DNA from: an uncultured Clostridia bacterium
Lineage (GTDB): Bacteria; Bacillota; Clostridia; Oscillospirales; Acutalibacteraceae
Assembly: GCA_937876205.1 (NCBI GenBank)
Contig: CALEII010000044.1
Span: forward strand, 15,672-79,671
DNA length: 64,000 bases
Direction: 5' to 3'
Both the position numbers and the translations under genes were made by a program. The notes beneath the pieces are model-generated. The model searched no databases, was not told the origin of the DNA, and saw nothing but the letters and a program-made list of their open reading frames with translations. Of the stretch, positions 1-8,265 are shown piece after piece. Positions within the stretch are counted from its first letter, which is position 1; each line of letters begins with the position of its first letter.

Positions 1-98
1 CAAAGTCCCTCCTGAGTTGAGTCATCTCCCTGAATTTTTGAGATAAACACAACTGCAGGTCTTTTGCCGCATTTTGAGCATAGCATTTTACTGTTCAT
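1..98 (-). CDS. N-terminal end of a zinc-finger Clp-type AAA+ ATPase (partial)
   Basis: Only the first 32 codons are inside the window; the gene runs off the left edge. The visible N-terminus has a short CxxC motif (LCSKCGKRP, Cys7 and Cys10) followed by a beta-rich AVVFISKI stretch. This resembles the zinc-finger start of McsA-type proteins and of the Clp ATPases with an N-terminal CxxC found in Oscillospirales. The ATG at 98-96 abuts the hslO stop codon, and its ribosome binding site (CAGGAGAA) lies inside the end of hslO, so the two are translationally coupled. The neighbourhood of a redox chaperone fits a protein quality-control role. ATPase versus McsA-like cannot be decided from this piece. 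Confidence 0.55.
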   Translation of the reverse strand, partial: MNSKMLCSKCGKRPAVVFISKIQGDDSTQEGL

Positions 99-983
99 TT
101 AATTTTCTCCTGTAGAATTTTCCAATAATTTAAGAATATCCTTACCCGTAAAACGGTAAGCCTTATTGCAGAACTGACACTTGACCTCGGTAATCGGGTC
201 ATTTGCCATATCAAGAAGCTCTTCCCTGCCTGCAGAAATAAGTGCAGTCTGAACTCTTTCAACAGAGCAGTCGCATTTATACTCAGGATGCATAACATCA
301 AGCTCCTGAATATCAAATGAAGGCAGAACCTTCTTGCAGATTTCGGTGGGTGTCAGACCGTCAACGAGCATTTTTGTGACAGAGTCAATACCCTGAATAT
401 CCTTTTCAACCATATCAATTATGCCGTCATCGGCTGTGGGAAGAAGCTGAATAAGAAAACCTCCCGCCTTGATAACAGACTTGTCCTGAGCAACAAGAAC
501 ACCCAGACCGCATACTGACGGTGTCTGCTCACTTGCAGCAAAATAGGCTGTGATATCCTCTGCAATTTCACCCGAAACAATAGGCACCTGACCGACAAAG
601 GGCTCCTTGAGACCTAAATCCTTGATAACGGTGATAAAGCCGTTTCTGCCCACTGCACCGCCAACATCGAGCTTGCCTTTTTTATTGAGGGGAAGCTCCA
701 CATTGCCGTCAACAACATAGCCTTTTACGTGGCATACGCTGTCTGCAACTGTCAGGACTGAGCCTGCAGGGCCTCCGCCGTTTATTTTAAGTGTGAGTGT
801 GTCATTTTTGCCCTTGAGCATACTGCCCATCATAGCACCTGCTGTCAGAAGTCTGCCCAGAGCAGCCGTACACACCTTTGATGTACCGTGTATTTCATAC
901 GCTTTCTGAACAATGTCTGTTGTGTCACACGCCATTATAAGCAGTGTGCCGTCTTCTGAAATACATCTTACAAGATTACCCAT
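99..983 (-). CDS. hslO: Hsp33 family redox-regulated molecular chaperone
   Basis: Hsp33 is a cytosolic holdase switched on when oxidation releases zinc from four cysteines. The 294-residue length is normal for the family. The zinc cysteines are visible near the C-terminus as CDC (237, 239) and CQFC (269, 272), the expected CxC-x29-CxxC arrangement. The N-terminal folding domain (about 1-230) carries family-like GGGPAGS and GRNGFI segments. The ATG at 983 has AGAGG eight bases upstream. It is the last complete gene of a minus-strand run (thyX-like, TrpR-like, methyltransferase, hslO, ATPase) with gaps of a few bases, so co-transcription is likely. Confidence 0.95.
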   Translation of the reverse strand: MGNLVRCISEDGTLLIMACDTTDIVQKAYEIHGTSKVCTAALGRLLTAGAMMGSMLKGKNDTLTLKINGGGPAGSVLTVADSVCHVKGYVVDGNVELPLNKKGKLDVGGAVGRNGFITVIKDLGLKEPFVGQVPIVSGEIAEDITAYFAASEQTPSVCGLGVLVAQDKSVIKAGGFLIQLLPTADDGIIDMVEKDIQGIDSVTKMLVDGLTPTEICKKVLPSFDIQELDVMHPEYKCDCSVERVQTALISAGREELLDMANDPITEVKCQFCNKAYRFTGKDILKLLENSTGEN

Positions 984-989
984 TTATTT

Positions 990-1718
990 TTACCTCTTTA
1001 CTGCCGAAAAATATACTCTTTCGCTCATTTCAGACGGCTTATTTTCCGTCATATCATCGTATACACCGACCACATCAAAGCCTGTCTCGTCAAGCCATTT
1101 TGAAATATCCGCAAGAGAGTATGCTCTTTCAGAGAAGCTTTCACGCAGCCTTTCGTATTTATTATCTTCTTTAATAAAGATATCAATATTTATATCAACC
1201 GTTTTACTCTTTCGCTTATATGAATTCTGCCAGACGCAGAAAACATCCTGAGCCTCAGTAACAAAAGAATTGTTACCCAGCACATTTTCGTGCTTGTATA
1301 TCGTATTGACATCAAACACAAACACTCCGCCCCGTTCCATAAAAAGTGAAACTGATGAAAAAGCCGCTTTTACATCGCAGGGCTTCAGCAGATGATTTAT
1401 GCTGTCAAGTGAACATACGGCGTGATTTATTGTGCCGTACAAGTCAAGCTCAGTCATACTCTGACACACAAGCAGCGCATCGGGAAGTCTTTCCCTTGCA
1501 AAGCCGAGCATTTCTGCTGACAGGTCACACAGAATCATATCGTAACCGTACTTCGCAAGCTCTGCTGAAAGCGTACCCGTACCGCAGGCAAGGTCAAGCA
1601 GAATACCGCCCTTTGCACCGTTTTTCAGCAGCAGTGACTGTATATACTCAGCCCGCCGTTCATATTCCACATTAGTTGTCAGCTTATCATAAACCTCTGC
1701 CAGTGAAGAATAGCTCAT
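990..1718 (-). CDS. class I SAM-dependent methyltransferase
   Basis: A 242-residue Rossmann-fold methyltransferase. Motif I is clear (LDLACGTGTL, residues about 42-51), followed by the acidic end of beta-2 (LCDLSAEML) and the typical 'VCSLDSINHL' region found in the small-molecule methyltransferases of Firmicutes. The substrate cannot be read from the sequence. The start ATG overlaps the stop of the upstream TrpR-like gene by one base (TAATG), so translation is coupled. It ends six bases before hslO. Confidence 0.85.
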   Translation of the reverse strand: MSYSSLAEVYDKLTTNVEYERRAEYIQSLLLKNGAKGGILLDLACGTGTLSAELAKYGYDMILCDLSAEMLGFARERLPDALLVCQSMTELDLYGTINHAVCSLDSINHLLKPCDVKAAFSSVSLFMERGGVFVFDVNTIYKHENVLGNNSFVTEAQDVFCVWQNSYKRKSKTVDINIDIFIKEDNKYERLRESFSERAYSLADISKWLDETGFDVVGVYDDMTENKPSEMSERVYFSAVKR

Positions 1719-1999
1719 TATTCGCCCAGCCTTGTGAAAATATCGTACTGCTTATAGTTTTCCATATATCTCTTTACACGGCTGATAGTTGCAGGTGAAG
1801 CACCTGTTGCATCTTCAATTTCATCATACTTTTTGCCTGAAGCGACCATCTTTGCCACCATAAAACGCTGCGCCATTGAATAGATTTCTGTATCTGTGCA
1901 AAGGTCCTTAAAAAAGCCCTCACATTCTTCTTCATTTTCAAGAGTGAGAATTGCCTTAAAAAGCATTTTTGCATTTTCTTTTTTTACGCTTTCTTTCAT
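1718..1999 (-). CDS. YerC/YecD family TrpR-related regulator
   Basis: A 93-residue protein matching the YerC/YecD branch of the TrpR superfamily in length and layout: an N-terminal helical part with LCTDTEIYSMAQRF, then a helix-turn-helix (GKKYDEIEDATGASPATISRVKR, given here as residues about 56-78) with the TGAS.ATISR recognition helix typical of TrpR-like proteins. It is probably a DNA-binding regulator; in other Firmicutes these genes lie near pcrA/ligA, which are not present here. It shares an operon with the methyltransferase and hslO. Confidence 0.85.
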   Translation of the reverse strand: MKESVKKENAKMLFKAILTLENEEECEGFFKDLCTDTEIYSMAQRFMVAKMVASGKKYDEIEDATGASPATISRVKRYMENYKQYDIFTRLGE

Positions 2000-2023
2000 A
2001 GTGATTTTCCTTTCAGAATTATA

Positions 2024-3406
2024 TCATAACTTATTGAAATATTCTTTAATTTCTGCCGTTCTTCCGCAGCACATTGCACCCTCGGGACAGGATGTGACGT
2101 AACAGCTGGGACCGAATTTATTGAAAATAACAGGTGAAATCTCACGAAGCTGACGGAGCATCTCAATTGCAAAATCACGGATTTCCCACTGTGCTCTTGT
2201 GCAGGTACGAAGTCTCATAAAAAGCATAAGCTCTCTGCCGTTCATACAGGAAACAATGTCAAGCGTGTTACCGCTGAGCTGACAGTAAACAGCCTGTTCC
2301 TCTGTACAGCCCTCAGCTTTCAGGCAGTTATAAAGCTCATTCATTCTTGTGAATGCTTCTTCATATCTTTCAAGAAGACCTGCCTGCTTTACCGTTTCGG
2401 GAATTATGTACTTCGTTCTGTCGGTAAGTGTCAGTGAAGGCACCATAAGAGAGTGCATTCTGTGACGGGCAAAGTGTGTTATTGTTGAGAGTGACACGCC
2501 GTTTATACGGAATGTATAGCTGACAGTCTCAAGAGGTCTCGGTCTTGATGACTCAAGCACGCAGTCAATGATTTTGTTCACATTGCCCTCATCCGAAATA
2601 ATCTTTTCAACTGCATCGGGTGTGTACTGTCTTGTCCAGATAAGTGCCGAGCGTGCAACACTCTTTTCAGCATCAGGTGAAACGGAAATAAGCTCAACAG
2701 GCTTTTTGCTGTCATTGTTTTCTTCGTAGTTATTGAACATATAACCCAGAGCAATCTTGTCACTCTTTTCGGGTCTTCTCTTATAAAAATCGGTAACGAT
2801 ACCGGGTGTGAGCTTTTCAATCTGAGAATAAATCTGCATACCAAGGTCATAAAGCTCCTTGAACTGACTGCCTCTGCCGAAAAGCATTGAACGAAGCATA
2901 TGTAAAAGCTCTCTTGCATTGACCGAGCAATAGAAATTACTTCTCAGGCAGTAAGGAAGCAGAAATCTTGCATCCTCCTTGGGCACACCTGCATCAACGA
3001 ATGCAGTGTACTCATTGAAAAGATATTCCATAGTTTCACTGAACTTGTCCTCAAGCTCCTTTTTACCTAGGAACGGAACATAAAATCCGCACTTGCGGAA
3101 GTCAACATATCTTCTTGATTTTACCGTGAATGAAGCAAGTCTGAATTCAATCAGGAACTGCTCAACAAAAACGGAAACATCCTGAAAAGCGAGATTGAAC
3201 ACGGTATGCTCAATTGTTGAGTTATGGCCTGAACGGGTAACCTTTGAAATGAGCTTTGCGTTCTTCTCCTTATCCTGACTTTTTGCAAATATTTCGGAGG
3301 CATCACCCTCCTGAGTTGAAATTCTGCCCGAGGCAGCAGGAATTTTTTCATCTGTGTCGGAAAGACCGAGAACAATAGCTACAGAACCTCTGTAATCTTC
3401 TGTCAT
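2024..3406 (-). CDS. thyX: FAD-dependent thymidylate synthase, tandem two-domain form
   Basis: ThyX makes dTMP from dUMP using FAD and methylene-tetrahydrofolate. Typical ThyX is about 220-250 residues; this is 460 and contains two ThyX-like halves. The N-terminal half has HNSTIEH (61-67) and EFRLASFTVKSRRY (87-100), where RHR is reduced to EFR but R-x7-S and the RRY end remain. The C-terminal half has PLE (291-293), an intact RHR-x7-S (R314, H315, R316, S324) and the AQWEIR dUMP-side motif (405-410), but lacks the usual SxRY. A Cys-rich tail (435-447) follows. Start ATG 3406 has a strong ACGGAGG. It heads the minus-strand operon. Function as dTMP synthase is likely, but not certain. Confidence 0.85.
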   Translation of the reverse strand: MTEDYRGSVAIVLGLSDTDEKIPAASGRISTQEGDASEIFAKSQDKEKNAKLISKVTRSGHNSTIEHTVFNLAFQDVSVFVEQFLIEFRLASFTVKSRRYVDFRKCGFYVPFLGKKELEDKFSETMEYLFNEYTAFVDAGVPKEDARFLLPYCLRSNFYCSVNARELLHMLRSMLFGRGSQFKELYDLGMQIYSQIEKLTPGIVTDFYKRRPEKSDKIALGYMFNNYEENNDSKKPVELISVSPDAEKSVARSALIWTRQYTPDAVEKIISDEGNVNKIIDCVLESSRPRPLETVSYTFRINGVSLSTITHFARHRMHSLMVPSLTLTDRTKYIIPETVKQAGLLERYEEAFTRMNELYNCLKAEGCTEEQAVYCQLSGNTLDIVSCMNGRELMLFMRLRTCTRAQWEIRDFAIEMLRQLREISPVIFNKFGPSCYVTSCPEGAMCCGRTAEIKEYFNKL

Positions 3407-3445
3407 TTTAACGCCTCCGTAAAATAATTATACTGAATCTTTATA

Positions 3446-3474
3446 ATTCTATCACATAGTGAAGAAAAATTCAA
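3446..3474 (-). promoter_or_regulatory. promoter of thyX-hslO operon
   Basis: On the minus strand TTGAAT (3474-3469) and TAGAAT (3451-3446) are separated by 17 bases, 40 bases upstream of the thyX ATG. The opposing promoter for the plus-strand membrane protein lies about 50 bases away. Confidence 0.6.
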
Positions 3475-3480
3475 CCACAA

Positions 3481-3513
3481 AACAATAATTTATCGCTCCG
3501 ATAAATTATTGTT
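3481..3513. repeat. perfect 15-bp inverted repeat between divergent promoters
   Basis: The arms AACAATAATTTATCG (3481-3495) and its exact complement (3499-3513) are separated by only CTC. The element sits just upstream of both divergent promoters (thyX and the 3574 gene). It is too AT-rich for a classic intrinsic terminator without a T-run on either side; an operator for a dimeric regulator is a possible role. Confidence 0.7.
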
Positions 3514-3522
3514 TGTCTCAAT

Positions 3523-3551
3523 TTGACATTGAAATGCCCGTATGCTATAAT
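3523..3551 (+). promoter_or_regulatory. consensus sigma-A promoter for membrane protein gene
   Basis: TTGACA (3523-3528), 17-base spacer, TATAAT (3546-3551): a perfect match to the sigma-A consensus. The transcript would start about 15 bases before the ATG at 3574, just ahead of an AGGAGGGGGG ribosome binding site. Confidence 0.8.
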
Positions 3552-3573
3552 TTCTTAGGAGGGGGGGATCATT

Positions 3574-4368
3574 ATGCTTGAGCAAAAAAGCCTTGACAGA
3601 ATACACCGCATAATTTCAGCATCGTTTTTTTTCTTATGTTTTCTGAACATTGTTATAACAGATGATATTACCTACAATGCGTTTGAGTTGATTCCGTTTT
3701 TCCAAAATCTTCAGTACAAAATCATAACAATGCCCGAACTGTATATTGCAATTACACTTCTGCTTATATATGCGATTTTTTCTTGTCTGTATAAGCACAT
3801 CACATCAAAAAAGGATGCCGGCAATAATTCAGGCAGAAAAATACAGCTTATCAGCGGCATTATTGTTATCTGTGTGTCAGCAATTTTTGTTATTCTTTCG
3901 TTATTCTCTCTTTTAACGGCAAAAACTGCCGATATCCCCGTAATTTCAGACGGAAAATATCTTGACATTCACGATTTCGGGATTGAAGACAAAATAACAG
4001 GCACGGGTCTGAAGCACTCAGGCAAAGAACTCCCGAACAGAATCACCGTGAGAAAAACACTTACGGCAGAGCTCACACTGACGAATGAATACTATCATAT
4101 CGGTGATAAAAGCTTCATAGTTTATCAGGACATAATTGAATACAGAAATCAGGAAACAGCAATGAAAGCTGCCTGTCTGCTTATAAATGACAAATACAAC
4201 AGCTTCACTGAAACGTCGGCAGACGGATTTGAAGCAGTTTATACAACATCTGAAGATATTGTTGCTGTAACGGGCAACACAGTTTACAGACTGACTGTTA
4301 TAACAGGTGAAGACAGTCTTGTGCCCGATACGGAGCATCTTCTCAGATGTATACTTGATAAACAGTAA
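3574..4368 (+). CDS. hypothetical membrane protein, three TM segments
   Basis: 264 residues, family not recognised. Three hydrophobic segments are visible: about residues 13-31 (SASFFFLCFLNIVI), 51-70 (ELYIAITLLLIYAIFSCLY) and 88-115 (ISGIIVICVSAIFVILSLFSLL). The remaining 150 residues are soluble and probably outside the membrane, with alternating polar/beta character (DKSFIVYQDIIEYRNQE). The gene stands alone between a perfect promoter and a terminator. The ribosome binding site has an unusually long G-run (AGGAGGGGGGG). Confidence 0.75.
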   Translation: MLEQKSLDRIHRIISASFFFLCFLNIVITDDITYNAFELIPFFQNLQYKIITMPELYIAITLLLIYAIFSCLYKHITSKKDAGNNSGRKIQLISGIIVICVSAIFVILSLFSLLTAKTADIPVISDGKYLDIHDFGIEDKITGTGLKHSGKELPNRITVRKTLTAELTLTNEYYHIGDKSFIVYQDIIEYRNQETAMKAACLLINDKYNSFTETSADGFEAVYTTSEDIVAVTGNTVYRLTVITGEDSLVPDTEHLLRCILDKQ

Positions 4369-4396
4369 AAGAAGCCGAAATTTCCGGCTTCTTTTT
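4368..4396. terminator. bidirectional terminator
   Basis: Stem GAAGCCG / CGGCTTC (4371-4377 and 4385-4391) flanked by an A-run and a T-run, between the convergent membrane protein gene and trmO. Confidence 0.8.
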
Positions 4397-5066
4397 ACAT
4401 TTTCACATCACACACCGTGAGTATATTTTCTTTTACATAAAATCTTATATCATAGCCTGCATACTGAACGCCGTAAAAACGTTTTTCATCCTCGATATAT
4501 GATGGTCGAGGGTCCTGAGAGAGCATCTGTATTGCGCCTGTTCTTTTTTCTTCGGGAAGAATTTCAAGAAGATTATGCGGAAAATTCACTTCAAGAGAAT
4601 AATCCTTTGTCTGAGCCGTAAAACCGTCTGTCGCTTCGGGTATGCAATCGGCAACAGGCACATAAGGTTTTATATCAAATACAGGCGTTCCGTTCATCAT
4701 ATCAATTCCCGACACATACAGAACGGGAGAAACATCCTCATCATAAGCAATCCTGTCAAGCTTTACGCATGACAGCCCTATATTATTCGGTCTGAATGGT
4801 GAACGGGTGGCAAAAACACCCATTCTTTTATTGCCCCCGAGCCTCGGAGGTCTGACAGTGGGTGACCACTCTTCCCTCTCGGTTTCTGAAAGCTTCCATA
4901 GCACCCATATATGAGAAAAGCCCTCAAGCCCTCTGAAAGCCTCTTCCCTTCTGTATTCAGGCTCAAGTATTATTCTGCCCCTGAGACCGTCACACATACC
5001 GCTTTGTCTCGGCAGGCCGAACTTTGTATTGAAATCAGTTTCAATATGACCTATGATTTTCATCAC
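4395..5066 (-). CDS. trmO: tRNA (N6-threonylcarbamoyladenosine(37)-N6)-methyltransferase TrmO
   Basis: TrmO (TsaA/YaeB/VirR family) methylates N6 of t6A37 in ANN-decoding tRNAs, using SAM bound in an unusual beta-barrel. The 223-residue length is normal. Family features visible: IGHIETDF at the N-terminus, FGLPRQ (17-22), FSHIWVLW (about 50-57), TRSPFRPNNIGLS (about 87-99) and the late DPRPSY (about 187-192). The start ATG overlaps the NUDIX stop by four bases (ATGA). Confidence 0.92.
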   Translation of the reverse strand: MMKIIGHIETDFNTKFGLPRQSGMCDGLRGRIILEPEYRREEAFRGLEGFSHIWVLWKLSETEREEWSPTVRPPRLGGNKRMGVFATRSPFRPNNIGLSCVKLDRIAYDEDVSPVLYVSGIDMMNGTPVFDIKPYVPVADCIPEATDGFTAQTKDYSLEVNFPHNLLEILPEEKRTGAIQMLSQDPRPSYIEDEKRFYGVQYAGYDIRFYVKENILTVCDVKM

Positions 5067-5608
5067 ACACCGTACATTCTTGCAACCTTGAGAATTGCAG
5101 CCATAGTCTTTGCATCCTGAATCTCACCGTTCATAACCATCTGAGCAAACTCAGCAAGAGGTATTTTTACCACATTGAGAAACTCGTCATCATCGGTATG
5201 AGAATCACCGTAGACAAGATTTTTTGCAACATACATATGTATTATTTCATCTGTGTATGCAACCGACGGATAAAGACCGCCCATATATTCAATATCGGCA
5301 CTTTCAACACCGGTTTCCTCGCTAAGCTCTCTTTTTGCGGCAGTGAGTATATCTTCACCCTTGTCAAGCTTACCGGCAGGAATTTCTATTGTAACTCTGC
5401 CTATGGGATAACGGTACTGTTTTACGGCAACAACTTCCATATCATCAGTCACGGGAACAACACACACAGCTCCCTGATGCTTTATATATTCCCTTGTGGA
5501 CTTGTGTCCGTTGGGTAGCTCCACAACATCATTGAAAACATGGAGCAGTCTGCCGTCAAACACATTCTCTGATGACACTTTCTTCTCTATAAGCATTTCA
5601 TCATTCAT
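5063..5608 (-). CDS. NUDIX hydrolase, ADP-ribose pyrophosphatase type
   Basis: 181 residues with a complete Nudix box: G79-x5-E85-x7-REL-x-EETG (ending near residue 100), which binds the metal and hydrolyses a nucleoside diphosphate linked to another group. The preceding QYRYPIG and IEIPAGK segments are typical of the ADP-ribose pyrophosphatase (NudF/YqkG-like) branch. It is the first gene of a two-gene unit with trmO. Confidence 0.9.
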   Translation of the reverse strand: MNDEMLIEKKVSSENVFDGRLLHVFNDVVELPNGHKSTREYIKHQGAVCVVPVTDDMEVVAVKQYRYPIGRVTIEIPAGKLDKGEDILTAAKRELSEETGVESADIEYMGGLYPSVAYTDEIIHMYVAKNLVYGDSHTDDDEFLNVVKIPLAEFAQMVMNGEIQDAKTMAAILKVARMYGV

Positions 5609-5689
5609 AACTCATCATCCTTTGCTTTATATATATTAAATATACCACACACCGTAAAAATAATCAACTTCTGCAAAAGTTTTTTCCTA

Positions 5690-5718
5690 TTGACAAACCA
5701 ACAATACTTTGCTAAAAT
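5690..5718 (+). promoter_or_regulatory. promoter of tRNA-Ser
   Basis: TTGACA (5690-5695), 17-base spacer, TAAAAT (5713-5718); transcription would start a few bases before the mature tRNA 5' end. Confidence 0.75.
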
Positions 5719-5732
5719 ATTTTAGCAAATAC

Positions 5733-5821
5733 GGAGACGTATCGAAGTGGTCATAACGGGGCGCACTCGAAATGCGTTAGCCTGAAAAGGCTCGAGAGTT
5801 CGAATCTCTCCGTCTCCGCCA
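5733..5821 (+). tRNA. tRNA-Ser (CGA)
   Basis: Acceptor stem GGAGACG (5733-5739) pairs with CGTCTCC (5811-5817); discriminator G and encoded CCA follow. The anticodon stem GCGCA/TGCGT encloses loop CTCGAAA, anticodon CGA. A long variable arm (AGCCTGAAAAGGCT) is present, as required for serine tRNAs, and the T-loop is TTCGAAT. Confidence 0.96.
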
Positions 5822-5859
5822 AAGGACCGTATTTTTTCAGAAATTGCGGTCCTTTTTTA
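5822..5859 (+). terminator. terminator of tRNA-Ser
   Basis: AAGGACCG pairs with CGGTCCTT, followed by TTTTTAT, directly after the CCA end. Confidence 0.8.
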
Positions 5860-5893
5860 TCTTCAATAAACATAAATTTACGGAGTGAAAAAT

Positions 5894-7279
5894 ATGAGCG
5901 ATAACAAAGAAATGCTCGGCACGGCACCGATTGGCAGACTGCTGTTTAAACTGGCAGTTCCGACGGTGGTTGCCCAGCTTATCAATATGCTATACAACAT
6001 CGTTGACCGTATCTATATCGGCCATATGCCGGATGACGGAAGTCTTGCACTTACAGGTGTCGGTGTCTGTATGCCGATTATTATGATTATCTCAGCGTTT
6101 GCGGCGCTGATTGCCTCGGGCGGTGCGCCGAAGGCATCTATCTCGATGGGCAAGGGCGATAACGACTCTGCCGAAAAAATAATGGGCGGTTGCTTTTCTT
6201 TGCAGATTATTATTTCTGCAGTTCTGACCGCTGTTCTGCTGATCTGGAACAAAGACCTGCTTCTGATGTTCGGCGCAAGTGAGAACACAATCGGCTACGC
6301 TACCGATTATATGAATATCTATGCTATCGGTACCGTCTTTGTTCAGCTGACACTTGGTATGGGAGCATTTATTACGGCACAAGGCTACACCAAAATCAGT
6401 ATGATTACAGTTCTTATCGGTGCTGTCAGCAATATTATCCTTGATCCCGTTTTTATTTTCGGCTTTAATATGGGCGTAAAGGGTGCGGCACTTGCTACCA
6501 TTCTTTCACAAGCTTTTTCCTGCATCTGGGTGCTTACATTCCTTTTCGGAAAAAAAACCTGTTTAAAACTCAGAAGACATAATCTTCCCATAGATGCAAA
6601 GCTTGTTTTTCCTTGCATTGCACTCGGAACAGCAACCTTTATTATGCAGAGCAGTGAAAGTGTGATTTCGGTCTGCTTTAATTCCTCGCTCTTAAAATAC
6701 GGCGGTGATATTGCTGTCGGCGCAATGACAATCCTGACAAGCGTTATGCAGTTTGCTATGCTCCCGATGCAGGGCATTGCACAGGGTGCACAGCCTATTT
6801 TAAGCTATAACTACGGTGCAAAAAACACCGGTCGTGTCAAGAAAACCTTTAAGCTTCTGCTTATCTCCTGCCTTACTTACTCCTTTATCATCTGGGGAGC
6901 CATTATGCTGTTCCCGAATATATTTGCAGGTATATTCACACCCGATGCAACACTCATTGAATTCACCGCAAAGGCTCTTCGGATTTACTGCGGTGTGATG
7001 TGTATCTTCGGCATTCAGATTGCCTGTCAGATGACATTCGTTTCAATCGGCAACGCACCGTGTTCCATTATTGTTGCTATTGTTCGTAAATTTGTTTTAC
7101 TCTTACCGCTGATTTACATTATGCCCCGGCTGATAGCAGATAAAACAATGGGGGTATATACGGCAGAGCCCGTTGCGGATATAATAGCAGTAACCTTTAC
7201 CGCTATCCTTTTCACCGTTCAGTTTAAAAAGGCACTAAAATCCTTAATAACAAAAAACTCAGAGGAGACAGCAGAATAA
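5894..7279 (+). CDS. MATE family efflux transporter
   Basis: 461 residues with two homologous six-helix halves, the multidrug and toxic compound extrusion fold that exports drugs or metabolites using Na+ or H+. Family landmarks are the N-terminal LFKLAVPTVVAQLINMLYN, IVDRIYIGH and, in the second half, QGIAQGAQPILSYNYGA. ATG 5894 is preferred over the in-frame GTG at 5885 because GGAG (5882-5885) is eight bases before the ATG and would be too close to the GTG. Codon use looks more GC-rich than in neighbouring genes, a weak hint of acquisition. Confidence 0.92.
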   Translation: MSDNKEMLGTAPIGRLLFKLAVPTVVAQLINMLYNIVDRIYIGHMPDDGSLALTGVGVCMPIIMIISAFAALIASGGAPKASISMGKGDNDSAEKIMGGCFSLQIIISAVLTAVLLIWNKDLLLMFGASENTIGYATDYMNIYAIGTVFVQLTLGMGAFITAQGYTKISMITVLIGAVSNIILDPVFIFGFNMGVKGAALATILSQAFSCIWVLTFLFGKKTCLKLRRHNLPIDAKLVFPCIALGTATFIMQSSESVISVCFNSSLLKYGGDIAVGAMTILTSVMQFAMLPMQGIAQGAQPILSYNYGAKNTGRVKKTFKLLLISCLTYSFIIWGAIMLFPNIFAGIFTPDATLIEFTAKALRIYCGVMCIFGIQIACQMTFVSIGNAPCSIIVAIVRKFVLLLPLIYIMPRLIADKTMGVYTAEPVADIIAVTFTAILFTVQFKKALKSLITKNSEETAE

Positions 7280-7479
7280 ATACAGAGCCTGTCTTTTCTC
7301 TCGTTGACAATGTACCGTGGGAAGATGACGGTAAGATAAGATTTGCAGTTTTTCAGGGTAAAAAACTTTTTAGTCAATCTGAAACTGAATTGTCAGACGG
7401 ATTAAATTCTGTAAACATCCATTTTGATTACGGCAACCTGTATAAAATCAACGGCATCTGTAAACTGAATAAAGAATAA
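7276..7479 (+). pseudogene. possible 3' remnant of a gene, no start codon
   Basis: After the MATE stop a frame stays open for about 68 codons to TAA 7477-7479, overlapping the stop in another frame. The translation looks protein-like (VPWEDDGKIRFAVFQGKKLF) with normal composition, but no ATG, GTG or TTG is available before residue 40. It may be the end of a decayed gene whose 5' part was lost when the MATE gene arrived. Family not recognised. It could also be chance. Confidence 0.35.
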
Positions 7480-7485
7480 ATAAAG

Positions 7486-7517
7486 AAACGGAACGAGAAA
7501 AACTTCGTTCCGTTTTT
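7486..7517. terminator. bidirectional terminator
   Basis: An 11-bp stem AAACGGAACGA / TCGTTCCGTTT with A- and T-rich flanks between the MATE region and the convergent hydrolase gene. Confidence 0.8.
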
Positions 7518-7521
7518 GTTT

Positions 7522-8265
7522 TCAGTTAATCATTTCATCCACATATTCTGTCAGAATATAAATCTGTTCTTCATTGGTAAGTGTCGGGGTACCGTCGCCG
7601 TCCTGTGCACCGTACATACCGAAATATGCATGGCATCCGCCGTCAATAATGACTTCTTTGAAATCCTCCGGGAGATTTATCTTGTTTTCCGCATATTTTT
7701 CCATATCCATAACCTTGTCTTCACTGCCGTAAACAGAAAGAACATCGATATCACTGTCAGACAAATCTGCCGTGGAATATGCACCCAACAATATAAGCCC
7801 CTCAAAATCTTCTGTATGCTCCGAAAGATATGATGCCGCCATTGCACCGCCGAGAGAATGTCCGCCGATGTACCATTCGTCAATTTCAGGATACTGTTCC
7901 CTTATTCCATCAGCCCCATTCATATCAAAAACTGCAAGATTAAAGGGCATTTCTACAAGAACGCAAAGTATACCTTTTTCTGAAAGTGACTGCATAAGCG
8001 GAATGTAAGCGGTATATTCAACCTTTCCGCCCGGATAAAAAATCAATCCCTTTGCTGCACCTTCGGGTTCAAAAACTATGTTGCCGTCAGGCTGTGTTTT
8101 CCAAGAGGTGCCCTGTGGCATAAATGCAGCAACCGCTTCATTGTCTGCTTTGTAATAATCACAGAGATACACGCCGCAGGCTCCTGCAAAAACACCAAGC
8201 ACTGCAAAAAAAGTAATAATGATTATAAATAACTTTCTTTTTCTGTTGTTTTTTATAAAACTCAT
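7522..8265 (-). CDS. membrane-anchored alpha/beta hydrolase
   Basis: 247 residues. A lysine-rich start followed by a hydrophobic stretch (about 12-36) suggests an uncleaved N-terminal anchor with the catalytic domain outside. The alpha/beta hydrolase triad is visible: nucleophile Ser137 in GGHSLGG, Asp183 in YGSEDKV and His212 in GGCHAYF. The HAYFGMYG ending is shared with the dienelactone-hydrolase-like 'alpha/beta hydrolase' family of Firmicutes. Substrate unknown. Single-gene unit. Confidence 0.85.
   Translation of the reverse strand: MSFIKNNRKRKLFIIIITFFAVLGVFAGACGVYLCDYYKADNEAVAAFMPQGTSWKTQPDGNIVFEPEGAAKGLIFYPGGKVEYTAYIPLMQSLSEKGILCVLVEMPFNLAVFDMNGADGIREQYPEIDEWYIGGHSLGGAMAASYLSEHTEDFEGLILLGAYSTADLSDSDIDVLSVYGSEDKVMDMEKYAENKINLPEDFKEVIIDGGCHAYFGMYGAQDGDGTPTLTNEEQIYILTEYVDEMIN

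Noticed and set aside
5733..5821. tRNA-Ser as an integration site for a mobile element
   Set aside because: No integrase, no repeated tRNA 3' end downstream and no phage or conjugation genes; only a MATE gene with somewhat different codon use follows.
5885..5893. GTG at 5885 as start of the MATE gene
   Set aside because: The GGAG ribosome binding site overlaps this codon; ATG 5894 is properly spaced.
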